Positions 16,262 to 24,367 of a stretch of DNA of 64,000 bases are shown in pieces (position 1 is the first letter of the stretch; every line of letters starts with the position of its first letter). The stretch is taken from the NCBI RefSeq assembly GCF_017814435.1, contig NZ_JAGJCB010000011.1, forward strand, positions 1 through 64,000. Reading direction: 5' to 3'. The stretch comes from Mariniflexile gromovii (GTDB lineage: Bacteria; Bacteroidota; Bacteroidia; Flavobacteriales; Flavobacteriaceae). A program made the translations under genes and the position numbers. A model generated the notes under the pieces. That model was not told the DNA's origin. It saw only the letters and a list, made by a program, of their open reading frames with translations, and did no database searches.

Positions 16262-18727
16262 ATGAATGATGAATTTGAAGCATCGGAATCGCAATTTCAA
16301 TCGGTATTCGATTTTAAGGCTTTTTTGTACAGAGCTTTAAGCTATTGGAAGCTTTATATACTTTTTATTGGTATTGGTGTTTTTATAGTGTACCAACAGA
16401 ATATTAGAAAACAACAATCATACAGGTTAGCTACCCAAATTTCTATTGAAGAAGAATCAAATCCTTTATTTACTTCTACTACCAGCTTAACATTTAATTG
16501 GGGAGGCGTTTCAGGTAAAGTACAAACCATGATGACCTCCTTAAGATCGCGTTCCATTCATGAAAAAGTTGTTGATAATCTTCAATTTTATATTTCATAT
16601 TTAAAACAAGCGCGCTTTAGAAAAGACGATGTTTACAAAGAAGCACCTTTTAGAGTAAAGTTAATCCCCAACACCAATCAGGTTTTAAACGTTCCCGTGA
16701 AAATTGTTTTCATAGATAAAGATACTTTTGAATTAACGTTCAATTTCGAAACCAATGTTGTAAATGCACAAAATTTTACTACCAAAGAGACACTGAATTT
16801 AGATGTACCTATTCAAGAAATAAAAGTAAAATATGCTTTAGGCGAGCCCGTGATACTTCCGTATTTTAATGCTACTATTGAATTAGCAGATAAAAGAACA
16901 GCGTATCCTGGCGATGAATATTTTATACAATTTAGCAATTTTGATGCTGTTGTAGCCAATTATAAAAATCGATTATCTATTGATAACCCAAGAAATTCAG
17001 CCATATTAAATTTAAGTATGGTTGATGTGAACAAGGGTAAAATTGTAGATTATTTAAATGAAACGGTTCAAGTTTTAAGTGAAGATCAATTAAACAGAAA
17101 AAACCAGTTTGTTACCAATACCATTAACTTTATTGATGCACAGTTAGAAAGGGTAAGATCACAACTTACATTAAATGCCGATTCTTTAAACAATTATAGA
17201 GAGCAAAACAAAATTTACAATCTGGATGGGGAAAGTGCCACTATAAACAATAAATTAACGGATTTAGAATTAAATAAGGATAATATGAATAGGAAACTGG
17301 CTTATTATGCCAGTTTAAAAACCTATTTAGAAACAAGCAATAGTTTTACAGATGTTCCAGCGCCATCCATTGCTGGGATTGATGATAGTAATATACTTTC
17401 CAATATTGGGAAGATTAATCAGTTATCAGTCCAAAAATCCAAGTACGAATCTACAGTAAGAAAGGATGCTTTAATTTTTGATGATCTTAATAGGCAAATA
17501 GAAGGTATTAAAACCGTACTTCTGGAAAATATAAGTTCTGCAACCAACGGAATTAAAAGAGAGATTCAAGCTGTAAATTCTAAAATTGCAACTGCCGAAT
17601 CGGAAATAAAAAGACTTCCTAAAGCACAACAAAAATTATTGGGTATTAAAAGGCAATATGCTTTAAGCGAACAAACGTATAATGTGTTTTTGGCAAAACG
17701 AGGAGAGGCTGACATTATTAAATCGGCAAGTGTTTCCGATGTTTTAGTAATAGACCCTGCCAAAGATACGGGAGCTATTCCCATAGATTTAAAATTAAGT
17801 TCCAGATATTTATTTGCAATAATTGGTGGTTTATTATTACCACTCATGCTCGCTTTAATATTAACTTTTTTAGATAATAAAATCCACAGTCCGCAAATCT
17901 TAGAGAATTTATCTAAAATACCATTATTAGGAGTGGTTGGAAAAAGTAGTATTGAGAGCAATTTAATTGTGCATTTAAAGCCAAAATCGGTAGTAGCCGA
18001 GTCCTTTAGAGGTATTAGGTCGAGTTTACAATACATGTACAATAAGCGTGACTTAAATAGTTCGAAAATTGTGACTGTAACTTCATCCGTAAGTGGTGAA
18101 GGCAAAACGTTTTGCTCTATAAATATAGCCACCGTTTTTGCACTAAGCGGTAAAAAAACAGTGTTGGTAGGATTGGATTTAAGAAAGCCGAAAATTTTTG
18201 GCGATTTTCAAATAAAGAATGATATAGGAGCTGTAAATTACTTAATAGGTCAAGAGGAGCTTGAAGGCATTGTTCAGCAAACCAATGTGCCCAATTTAGA
18301 TGTGATTACCTCAGGCCCTATACCACCCAATCCATCGGAGTTGTTAATAGGAGAAAAAACAGATGCTTTAATGGCTGCATTAAAGGAAAACTATGATTTT
18401 ATAGTACTAGATACACCTCCTATTGGTTTGGTTGCTGATGCTTTTGAATTGTTAAAATATACAGATGCTACTATTTATGTAATTAGACAAGATTATACCG
18501 AAAAGGGGATGCTGAATCTTATTAACGATAAGTACGAAAAAGGAGAGGTTAAAAATATAAGTTTCCTATATAATTATTACGACCAAAAAGGAAAATATGG
18601 CTACGGCTACGGTTATGGCTACGGTTACGGCTATGGTTACGGACATTACGCCAATGGGTATCATGAAGATGATCATTCTAAAAAAGGGTTGATGGGTAAA
18701 TTAAAAAAGATATTTAAAAAGGGTTAA
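16262..18727 (+). CDS. Polysaccharide co-polymerase and BY-type tyrosine kinase, Wzc-like
   Basis: Inner-membrane protein that controls polymer length and export, cycling through tyrosine autophosphorylation. The 821-aa product has an N-terminal transmembrane helix (about 28-45), a large periplasmic Wzz/GNVR part with coiled coil (about 260-470), and a second helix (about 518-540). The cytoplasmic kinase follows, with Walker A SSVSGEGKT (near 606-614), Walker A' VLVGLDLRKP (near 633-643) and Walker B IVLDTPP (near 713-719). The C-terminal tail carries a tyrosine cluster with eight YG dipeptides in a row (779-794), then HYANGY, and a basic end. Such clusters are the phosphorylation sites in Wzc. 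The DNA of the cluster is a 6-bp tandem repeat. Confidence 0.93.
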   Translation: MNDEFEASESQFQSVFDFKAFLYRALSYWKLYILFIGIGVFIVYQQNIRKQQSYRLATQISIEEESNPLFTSTTSLTFNWGGVSGKVQTMMTSLRSRSIHEKVVDNLQFYISYLKQARFRKDDVYKEAPFRVKLIPNTNQVLNVPVKIVFIDKDTFELTFNFETNVVNAQNFTTKETLNLDVPIQEIKVKYALGEPVILPYFNATIELADKRTAYPGDEYFIQFSNFDAVVANYKNRLSIDNPRNSAILNLSMVDVNKGKIVDYLNETVQVLSEDQLNRKNQFVTNTINFIDAQLERVRSQLTLNADSLNNYREQNKIYNLDGESATINNKLTDLELNKDNMNRKLAYYASLKTYLETSNSFTDVPAPSIAGIDDSNILSNIGKINQLSVQKSKYESTVRKDALIFDDLNRQIEGIKTVLLENISSATNGIKREIQAVNSKIATAESEIKRLPKAQQKLLGIKRQYALSEQTYNVFLAKRGEADIIKSASVSDVLVIDPAKDTGAIPIDLKLSSRYLFAIIGGLLLPLMLALILTFLDNKIHSPQILENLSKIPLLGVVGKSSIESNLIVHLKPKSVVAESFRGIRSSLQYMYNKRDLNSSKIVTVTSSVSGEGKTFCSINIATVFALSGKKTVLVGLDLRKPKIFGDFQIKNDIGAVNYLIGQEELEGIVQQTNVPNLDVITSGPIPPNPSELLIGEKTDALMAALKENYDFIVLDTPPIGLVADAFELLKYTDATIYVIRQDYTEKGMLNLINDKYEKGEVKNISFLYNYYDQKGKYGYGYGYGYGYGYGYGHYANGYHEDDHSKKGLMGKLKKIFKKG
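18596..18643 (+). repeat. 6-bp coding tandem repeat for the Wzc tyrosine tail
   Basis: Eight consecutive TAY-GGN units (TATGGC, TACGGC, TACGGT and so on) encode eight Tyr-Gly pairs. Codon alternation is limited to the third base, so the DNA remains a near-perfect hexanucleotide repeat. It could change length in frame by slippage. Confidence 0.8.
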
Positions 18728-18767
18728 GTACTTAAAAGCTTTTTGACAATTTTTGGATGAACACACC

Positions 18768-19556
18768 ATGAATACATTGCTTATAACAGCCATAAAAGGC
18801 GCTATCTATGCAGGTGCAGAAATAATGAAAATTTATTCTGAAGCGTTTGAGGTCACTTTAAAACAGGATAATTCGCCATTAACAATTGCTGATGAAAACG
18901 CCAATGCTGTTATAAACGCTTATTTAGAAAAAACAGAAATTCCAATTATAAGTGAAGAGAATAAACAAGCTTCATTTGCCGTTAGAAAACATTGGGATAC
19001 GTGTTGGATGGTAGATCCACTAGATGGAACCAAAGAATTTATAAAGAGAAATGGTGAATTTACCGTGAACATAGCACTTATAAAAAACAACACACCTGTT
19101 TTAGGTGTTATTTATATTCCTGTAACAAAAACGCTATATTATGCCACTGTATCCGATCATAAAGCCTATAAATGTGAGTTAAGTTCGCATGAGTTTTCAG
19201 CAAATATTTTTCAGAATAGTGAAGTAATAGTACCTCAAAAGCAAGAAAGCAATCCAATAAAAGTAGTTGGTAGTCGTTCCCATAGAAGTGAAGAAACCGA
19301 TGCTTTTATTAAAAACTTAGAGTTACAAGGTAAAAACGTTCACTTGGTTTCTAAAGGAAGTTCTTTAAAGTTTTGTTTAATGGCTGAAGGAAAGGCTCAT
19401 ATTTATCCACGGTTTGCTCCAACCATGGAATGGGATACGGCGGCAGGACATGCCATTTGCAATGCGGTAGGTTTAAATGTAACACAGTTAAATAAGAACG
19501 AAGCTTTGCAATACAATAAAGAAAATTTGTTAAATCCTTATTTTATAGTACAATAG
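18768..19556 (+). CDS. cysQ: 3'(2'),5'-bisphosphate nucleotidase CysQ
   Basis: Inositol-monophosphatase-superfamily enzyme that removes the 3'-phosphate from PAP (and PAPS), the by-product of sulfotransferases. From the ATG at 18768 the product is 262 aa. It has the Mg-binding motif WMVDPLDGTKEF (about 80-91), ISEEN near 60-65, and a second metal motif near MEWDTAAGHAI in the C-terminal half. An earlier TTG at 18753 is in frame but not needed. It lies 40 bases after wzc and 5 bases before cysC. Together with the sulfotransferase at 25606, this points to sulfated polysaccharide, as PAP must be removed while sulfotransferases run. Confidence 0.93.
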   Translation: MNTLLITAIKGAIYAGAEIMKIYSEAFEVTLKQDNSPLTIADENANAVINAYLEKTEIPIISEENKQASFAVRKHWDTCWMVDPLDGTKEFIKRNGEFTVNIALIKNNTPVLGVIYIPVTKTLYYATVSDHKAYKCELSSHEFSANIFQNSEVIVPQKQESNPIKVVGSRSHRSEETDAFIKNLELQGKNVHLVSKGSSLKFCLMAEGKAHIYPRFAPTMEWDTAAGHAICNAVGLNVTQLNKNEALQYNKENLLNPYFIVQ

Positions 19557-19561
19557 AGGAA

Positions 19562-20146
19562 ATGAAAAACAATAAAAAGCAACATTACACTATAAAAGGA
19601 CAGGATAGAGCATTAATTAATAAACATAAACCTTGCTTAATTTGGTTTACAGGTCTCTCAGGTTCAGGTAAATCTACCATCGCTAATTTATTGGAAAAAG
19701 AATTGTATAAGCAAGGCATACATACATATACTTTAGATGGTGATAATTTAAGACGAGGTTTAAATAAGGATTTGCTTTTTACTAAAGAAGACCGTATAGA
19801 AAATTTGAGACGTACCGCTGAAGTTGCCAAATTGTTTATTGATGCAGGTTTGGTTGTTATAGCTGCCTTTATTACACCTTACAACAAAATACGGGAAGAT
19901 ATTAAAGCCATTGTAGGTAGTGATTATTATATTGAAGTATTTGTAAATACTCCTTTAGAAGTCTGTGAAGAACGAGATGTAAAGGGATTATATAAAAAAG
20001 CACGTGCAGGTGAAATAAAAAACTTCACGGGCATTAGTTCTCCTTTTGAAACACCTATACACCCAACAATAGAAATAGAAACCGTTAAGGAAAGTACTGA
20101 AGTGGCAGTAGCTAAAATTTTAGCATTTTTAGAGGGGCGGTTGTAA
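19562..20146 (+). CDS. cysC: Adenylyl-sulfate kinase CysC
   Basis: Phosphorylates adenosine 5'-phosphosulfate at the 3' position to give PAPS, the donor for sulfotransferases. The 194-aa product has the P-loop GLSGSGKST (31-39), the DGDNLRRGLN motif (59-68), FITPYNKIRED, and the family block VNTPLEVCEERDVKGLYKKAR with FTGISSPFE. Length is typical of stand-alone CysC. ATP sulfurylase (cysD/cysN) is not in the window. Because it follows wzc and cysQ and precedes a polysaccharide cluster with a sulfotransferase, PAPS here is likely made for glycan sulfation. Assimilation is less likely. Transcription then runs into the repeat array at 20150. Confidence 0.94.
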   Translation: MKNNKKQHYTIKGQDRALINKHKPCLIWFTGLSGSGKSTIANLLEKELYKQGIHTYTLDGDNLRRGLNKDLLFTKEDRIENLRRTAEVAKLFIDAGLVVIAAFITPYNKIREDIKAIVGSDYYIEVFVNTPLEVCEERDVKGLYKKARAGEIKNFTGISSPFETPIHPTIEIETVKESTEVAVAKILAFLEGRL

Positions 20147-20149
20147 GCT

Positions 20150-21110
20150 GTAATCTTACTGGAATACAAGCCTGAGAAGACCTTGAAATGAATTCAGGGT
20201 GACATGTCTGAGTGGATAAGGGTGACAATATGTGATTGATTTGTATTGCAAAACCCGAACCCTTGTCCTGTTGAACTTGTTTCGGAATCTAGTTGATTTA
20301 GAACTTTGTTTTCATAAGGTGTAGATTCCGAAACAAGTTTGGAATGACAAATGAGAGGATGTTTGGAATGATTAAAGTAAATTGCTTTGTCTTGCTGAAT
20401 TTATACCAGCATCTAGTTGATTTAGAACTTTGATTTCATAAGGTGTAGATTCCGAAACAAGTTCGGAATAACAAAAGAGAGCTTGTTTTGAATGACAAAA
20501 GTAAATTGATTTGTCATGCTGAGTTTATTTCAGCATCTAGTTGATTTAGAACTTTGTTTACATAAGATGTAGATTCCTAAACAAGTTCGGAATAACAAAA
20601 GAGAGCTTGTTTGGAATGACAAAAGTAAATTGATTTATCATGCTGAATGTATTTCAGCATCTAGTTGATTTAGAACTTTGGTTTCATAAGGTGTAGATTC
20701 CGAAACAAGTTCGGAATGACAAAAGAGAGCGTGTTTGGAATGACAAAAGTAAATTGATTTGTCATGCTGAATGTATTTCAGCATCTAGTTTATTTAGAAC
20801 TTTGGTTTCACAAGATGTAGATTCCGAAACAAGTTCGGAATGACAAAAGAGAGCGTGTTTGGAATGACAAAAGTAAATTGATTTGTCATGCTGAATTTAT
20901 TTCAGCATCTAATTTGGGGTTATCAGAGATTTTGAAATACAGACCAAAACCCTGAAATACTGAAACAAGTTCAGCACCAGCAAGTTCAGGGTGACAAATA
21001 TCTTAGTGTAAGACCCTGAAACAAGTTCAGGGTGACAAGTCCGAAGGGACAAGGGTGACAAGTTTATAGGGATAAGGGTGACAAGTTTAAGGGCTTCAGG
21101 ATGACAAAAA
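20150..21110. repeat. Repeat-rich gap with 124-bp tandem array and GTTCAGGGTGACA hairpins
   Basis: No gene lies in this 960-bp gap. Its core is a tandem array (annotated separately). On each side are shorter copies of the palindromic unit TGAAACAAGTTCAGGGTGAC and of its truncated form GATAAGGGTGACAAG. Several copies can fold because TGAA pairs with TTCA around ACAAG. The same unit recurs at 22742-22850, beyond the two small unknown genes, in the same orientation. Confidence 0.75.
20291..20910 (+). repeat. Five tandem copies of a 124-bp unit
   Basis: The marker AGTTGATTTAG (AGTTTATTTAG in the last unit) starts at 20291, 20415, 20539, 20663 and 20787, exactly 124 bases apart, and the last unit ends at 20910. 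Each unit holds two potential hairpins. One is ATTCCGAA-ACAAG-TTCGGAAT, with small changes between copies. The other is ATGCTGAA-TTTAT-TTCAGCAT, which is weaker in the first copy. Only scattered substitutions separate the units by eye. It is not a CRISPR array because there is no alternation of constant repeat and variable spacer. Confidence 0.85.
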
Positions 21111-21143
21111 AGCACCACCTTTTTAAAATATGAAGATGGTGCT
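21111..21143 (-). terminator. Terminator of the 249-aa protein gene
   Basis: AGCACCAcCT pairs with AGaTGGTGCT (one mismatch) around an A/T-rich loop, with T-runs on both sides. It lies just past the stop at 21152 on the minus strand. Confidence 0.6.
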
Positions 21144-21151
21144 AATTTTTT

Positions 21152-21901
21152 TTAAAGAATATCCACAAGTTTTAAGGCATTAAATGTACCATTGTTTAGG
21201 GCATATTGTAAACCATTTACTTCTTGATAAAATGCCACTTTAAGAAAATACATTTTACTACCTGTTCCAGAGGGTATTCCGGATGGTGTTAATGTTACGG
21301 GCGTGTTTGTATTGTCGATAGGTAGATTAACTGTTGGGCTAACCTGTAGGTCTTTTATATCTGTGCTGAAATCGATATCTAAAAACCCGGCTATTAAACT
21401 TACATGTGTGCTGCCTTGGGGTGCATTTAGATTTTGAGAAGGAATAAATTCTGCCATACTTATGGCTCCAGTGGTGGTGTTCAACGTAAAGTCTGAGAGT
21501 AGCACACTACTTAAAATGGCATTGCTGTTAAAGTTGAATCCGTTTAATGCCAATTTACCAAGTGGTGTTGCAAGACCTATCGCTACTTGACGTTGGCCTC
21601 TAGGCGACGTGGTGTCTGCATCTTTAACTTTTGTCATAGTTTGGGTTAATCGCGATGTGACTAAATCGTCTTTAGCATCAGTTAACAGGTCTAAAATGCT
21701 ACGACGCAGTTGTTTTCCGCTAGTGGCTGCATGTCCAAATTCGGCTCCGTTTTCCCTAGTTCGCGCATAAGCGGGGTCGTTTTTAATTCGTTTGGCGCTC
21801 ACGCTACTTTTTGTTTTTACTAAATACCCTTCTTTGCCCTTGTAAAAGGTAAGATTGTCTAGGGTGCCTTCAATCTTAATAATGCTGTTTAATTTTGCCA
21901 T
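21152..21901 (-). CDS. Conserved hypothetical protein
   Basis: I recognise the sequence type but no function. The 249-aa product opens with a basic block, YKGKEGYLVKTKSSVSAKRIKNDPAYARTRENGAEFGHA (about 20-58), that I recall from many Bacteroidota hypothetical proteins. A helical stretch with repeated Lys/Arg follows, then a C-terminal half rich in beta-strand-forming and Thr/Gly/Pro residues. There is no signal peptide or transmembrane helix. It has its own terminator. The divergent 67-aa gene begins 593 bases away, and both lie between copies of the same palindromic repeat. A phage-like or mobile origin is possible but not shown. Confidence 0.55.
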   Translation of the reverse strand: MAKLNSIIKIEGTLDNLTFYKGKEGYLVKTKSSVSAKRIKNDPAYARTRENGAEFGHAATSGKQLRRSILDLLTDAKDDLVTSRLTQTMTKVKDADTTSPRGQRQVAIGLATPLGKLALNGFNFNSNAILSSVLLSDFTLNTTTGAISMAEFIPSQNLNAPQGSTHVSLIAGFLDIDFSTDIKDLQVSPTVNLPIDNTNTPVTLTPSGIPSGTGSKMYFLKVAFYQEVNGLQYALNNGTFNALKLVDIL

Positions 21902-22494
21902 GATTTGGGGGTTTTATGTTCCGTAATTTTTTAGGAACTGGTTTAGGCTTTACTACCGCTTTGGTAGTTTTCATAAGTTAAACATACTGAGTTTTTTCTT
22001 TTCATGTTTTTTGATATGGCTTTAAACTGTCTTTTTTTCGTAAATAAGTCTTTTTGGTTTTTTTGTAGGTTTTTTAGCGGTTTTTTCTGTTTTTTTAACA
22101 ATTTGTAGGTTTGTGCATTATTCTTGTGGACATGCCTCATCTATACTTTAGCTATACATGAGCTATATGGGTGTTGTTTAGTAGTTGAGTTGTTTAGTTG
22201 CTTGTGTTTATTGGTTTTGAGTGGATCACTTGCCTTCGCAGGGATAATAAAAAAGGGTGCATGATGAATATTAGTTTAGTTGTTTCGTTGATTGTTGTTT
22301 CGTTGATTGTTGTTTCGTTGGTTGGCTTGTGTTTTGCTATTTTTTACTCACAATAATTGTTTTTTTGTATTAAAAATTATATTATTATTGTAAAGTGATA
22401 TATATGCGTTTGTAGGTTATTGAATTGTATGTAACCCTCTTCTAATTTAATATACCTCTTCTGTTTAGTGTATTGTTTAATCATTATTTGTTTT
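21902..22494. other. Intergenic region between two small unknown genes
   Basis: A 593-bp stretch with no convincing gene. It holds a Lys-rich 65-codon open frame (21943-22140, minus) that I consider unlikely to be real. It also has a degenerate solo copy of the GCCTTCGCAGG repeat near 22230-22246 and three tandem copies of a 15-base unit, GTTGTTTCGTTGATT, near 22277-22320. Confidence 0.55.
22277..22320 (+). repeat. 15-bp tandem repeat, about three copies
   Basis: The unit GTTGTTTCGTTGATT is repeated about three times with the last copy ending GTTGG. It lies in the gap before the 67-aa gene and has no coding role. Confidence 0.7.
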
Positions 22495-22698
22495 ATGCAT
22501 CGAATTTGTATTTATTCCCAAGACATTATTTGGATTACGGGACGAAGTGAACGATATGCGCAAGAAGTGATGCGCGATATTCGATTATTGTATCATAAAG
22601 ATCGCCACCAACATGTTACCATTGCCGAAGCTTGTGCCTATTTGGGCTTGCCTTATGAGGATGTTTTTAATATGATTAATGGTATTAAGGTAGGTTAG
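22495..22698 (+). CDS. Small conserved protein, helix-rich, unknown function
   Basis: The 67-aa product MHRICIYSQDIIWITGRSERYAQEVMRDIRLLYHKD and on is rich in helices. It ends HVTIAEACAYLGLPYEDVFNMINGIKVG, a segment resembling short helix-turn-helix or excisionase-like modules (residues about 34-62), but this is a visual impression only. I recall similar short Bacteroidota proteins in accessory regions. An in-frame start 9 codons earlier is open; the ATG at 22495 is favoured because the upstream residues look non-coding. It lies divergent from the 249-aa gene and is followed within 45 bases by the GTTCAGGGTGACA repeats. The pair may travel together. Confidence 0.55.
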   Translation: MHRICIYSQDIIWITGRSERYAQEVMRDIRLLYHKDRHQHVTIAEACAYLGLPYEDVFNMINGIKVG

Positions 22699-23044
22699 TT
22701 GTTGAGGTGTTTGTTGTTTAGTTGTTCTACAGTCTCTTCTTTTGTCGTGCTGAACTTTGTTTCAGTATCTCGTTTAAGTTGGAGGAGACCCTGAAACAAG
22801 TTCAGGGTGACAAGTAGGGGTTCAGGGTGACAAGTAGGGGTTGGGGGTTCGAGACGATAAATTTGAGGGAGTTTAAGGTGATAAATTTCAAGTTCGGAAT
22901 ACCAAGCACAACCCAAATAACACAAAAAAGAAAGAAATCTGCATCAATCATTTTTTTGAACGCCATTACCTTATTATATTTACTCTTTCTAGCAGAAATC
23001 ATCAATTAAATTGCCAGACAGCCAGCAAATTCCCCAAAGAATCT
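22699..23044. repeat. Intergenic repeats upstream of wzm
   Basis: A 346-bp gap. Bases 22742-22850 hold copies of the palindromic family seen at 20150-21110: GCTGAACTTTGTTTCAG, then GAAACAAGTTCAGGGTGACA, then two short partial copies TTCAGGGTGACAAGTAGGGG. The rest is A/T-rich. No consensus promoter for wzm was found; TATATTTA near 22974 is one base off. Confidence 0.65.
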
Positions 23045-23890
23045 ATGCCATTGGAAACCAGAATATATCAAAAAGAAAACAACTTAAAAATTGGCAAATT
23101 ACTTAAAGATTCTGCTAAAGATTTTTTCGGTTCTCATTTTTTGGCAAAACAGTTGGCAACAAGAGACATTAAATCTCAATATAGACAGTCCTATTTGGGT
23201 ATCATATGGGCTTTTATCATGCCCGTTACTTCAGCTTTGGTTTGGATATTTTTAAACCTTACAGGTACTATTAAGCTATCAGATACTGGCGTTCCATACC
23301 CAGTTTATGCATTTTCGGGCACGTTAATTTGGTCCATCATTACTGAAGCAATTAACTCGCCAACCAGTAGTACGAACTCAGCTAGGGGTATTATGTCTAA
23401 AATAAATTTCCCAAAAGAAGCACTTATACTTTCAGGTATTTACAAACTTCTTTTTAATAGCTTCATAAAAATAATGCTATTATTGGTTTTTATTTTTGTT
23501 TTCGGTATTGGGTTTCATGTGTCGTTAATGCTATTCCCTTTTGCGATATTAGCAGCTATATTATTTGGTACGACGTTAGGGTTGTTTATGACGCCTATAG
23601 GTTTAATTTATAATGATGTTGCCAAAATAATAAGTATGGGTTTAAGTTTCTTAATGTACATAACACCCGTAGTATATGCCATTCCAAAAGATGGCATCAT
23701 GAAAACCATAATGGAAATCAACCCATTTACAGCATTAATTCTTACTTCACGTAGTCTAGCTTTGGGAACAACTCCAGAGTATTTAGGTTATTTCTGTTGG
23801 ATTTTAGCAGCAAGTGTAGCTTTGTTTTTTATAGCCTTATTATTTTACCGAATATCCATTCCTGTAATTGTTGAACGTTTGAGTGCTTAG
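23045..23890 (+). CDS. wzm: ABC-2 type transporter permease for polysaccharide export, Wzm-like
   Basis: Inner-membrane half of an O-antigen/teichoic-acid type ABC exporter. The 281-aa product has a cytoplasmic N-terminus (about 1-45) with RDIKSQYRQSYLGIIWAFIMP, the typical entry to the first helix of ABC-2 permeases. About six transmembrane segments follow, with the conserved NDVAKI...LMYITPVVY region before the last two. Length matches Wzm/TagG/KpsM proteins. The partner ATPase wzt starts 477 bases downstream, which is unusually far; the gap is filled by repeats and a broken gene. The pair carries undecaprenyl-linked glycan across the inner membrane. Confidence 0.92.
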   Translation: MPLETRIYQKENNLKIGKLLKDSAKDFFGSHFLAKQLATRDIKSQYRQSYLGIIWAFIMPVTSALVWIFLNLTGTIKLSDTGVPYPVYAFSGTLIWSIITEAINSPTSSTNSARGIMSKINFPKEALILSGIYKLLFNSFIKIMLLLVFIFVFGIGFHVSLMLFPFAILAAILFGTTLGLFMTPIGLIYNDVAKIISMGLSFLMYITPVVYAIPKDGIMKTIMEINPFTALILTSRSLALGTTPEYLGYFCWILAASVALFFIALLFYRISIPVIVERLSA

Positions 23891-23999
23891 GTGTGTAAAG
23901 GGTGAAAGGTGAATTGTGAAACGTGAAAGGTGAATCGTGAAAGGTGGATGTCGTTTCACGTCTCCCGAATCACGCTTCCCGTAAAAAAAAAAAGAAATT
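23891..23999. repeat. GTGAAAGGTGAA-type repeats, upstream copy
   Basis: Several copies of GTGAAAGGTGAA / GTGAAACGTGAA are followed by their approximate reverse complement (CGTTTCACGTCTCCCG), so the block can fold into a long imperfect hairpin. The same arrangement recurs at 24257-24360 on the other side of the four-helix-bundle remnant. Confidence 0.75.
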
Positions 24000-24262
24000 A
24001 TGGAACATAAAGATTTAGATGCTTGGAAGTATAGTATGGATTTGGTTGAAAAAATCTATATTATGTCATCTAAATTTCCAGAAGAGGAACGTTATGGATT
24101 AAAAAGCCAAATTAGGAGAGCAGCCATATCGATACCTTCGAACATAGCAGAGGGCTCAGGTAGAAATATGTAGATAAGAATGATGAATTAATGACGTTAA
24201 TATTAAAAGTAAAACAATTGTTATTGGGATTTAGGAATTATTTGGAACGGAAAAATGCGTGA
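24000..24262 (+). pseudogene. Four-helix-bundle protein (S23/IVP family), internally deleted and frameshifted
   Basis: The first frame (24000-24173) gives 57 aa beginning MEHKDLDAWKYSMDLVEKIY and including GLKSQIRRAAISIPSNIAEGSGR, the hallmark of the four-helix-bundle family first seen in 23S rRNA intervening sequences. It stops right after GSGR. The C-terminal helix (LILKVKQLLLGFRNYLERKN) continues in another frame from about 24173 to 24262. Normal members have about 115-125 residues, so roughly 30 are missing as well as a frameshift. It sits between wzm and wzt, bracketed by matching hairpin-forming repeats. Intact relatives include the Avd accessory proteins of diversity-generating retroelements. 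Confidence 0.8.
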
Positions 24263-24360
24263 AACGTGAAGCGTCGATCGTGAAAGGTGATATGTGAAAG
24301 GTGAAGCGTGAAATTTATTTCGTTTCCCGTCTCCCGTCTCCCGTTTTCCGTTTCACGAAC
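24257..24360. repeat. GTGAAAGGTGAA-type repeats, downstream copy
   Basis: Second block of the family: GTGAAACGTGAAGCG, GTGAAAGGTGA and GTGAAAGGTGAAGCG, then GTTTCCCGTCTCCCGTCTCCC and CGTTTCACG. The first half pairs with the second half. An in-frame extension of wzt into this block (from 24308) encodes only repeat-derived residues. Confidence 0.75.
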
Positions 24361-24367
24361 AAAATAT

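Noticed and set aside
18753-18767. Upstream TTG start of cysQ
   Set aside because: Adds five residues with no family support; the ATG at 18768 is adequate.
20291-20910. Possible CRISPR array
   Set aside because: The 124-bp period is constant over its whole length with no variable spacers, and no cas genes are present.
21943-22140. 65-codon minus-strand open frame upstream of the 249-aa gene
   Set aside because: Lys/Asn-rich composition typical of chance frames in A/T-rich DNA, no recognisable pattern, no promoter.
22802-23009. Short frames on both strands near 22802-23009
   Set aside because: They run through repeat DNA, have no family features and overlap each other.
24308-24367. N-terminal extension of wzt
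   Set aside because: Encoded by the GTGAAAGG/TCCCGT repeat block; the ATG at 24368 gives the normal Wzt start.
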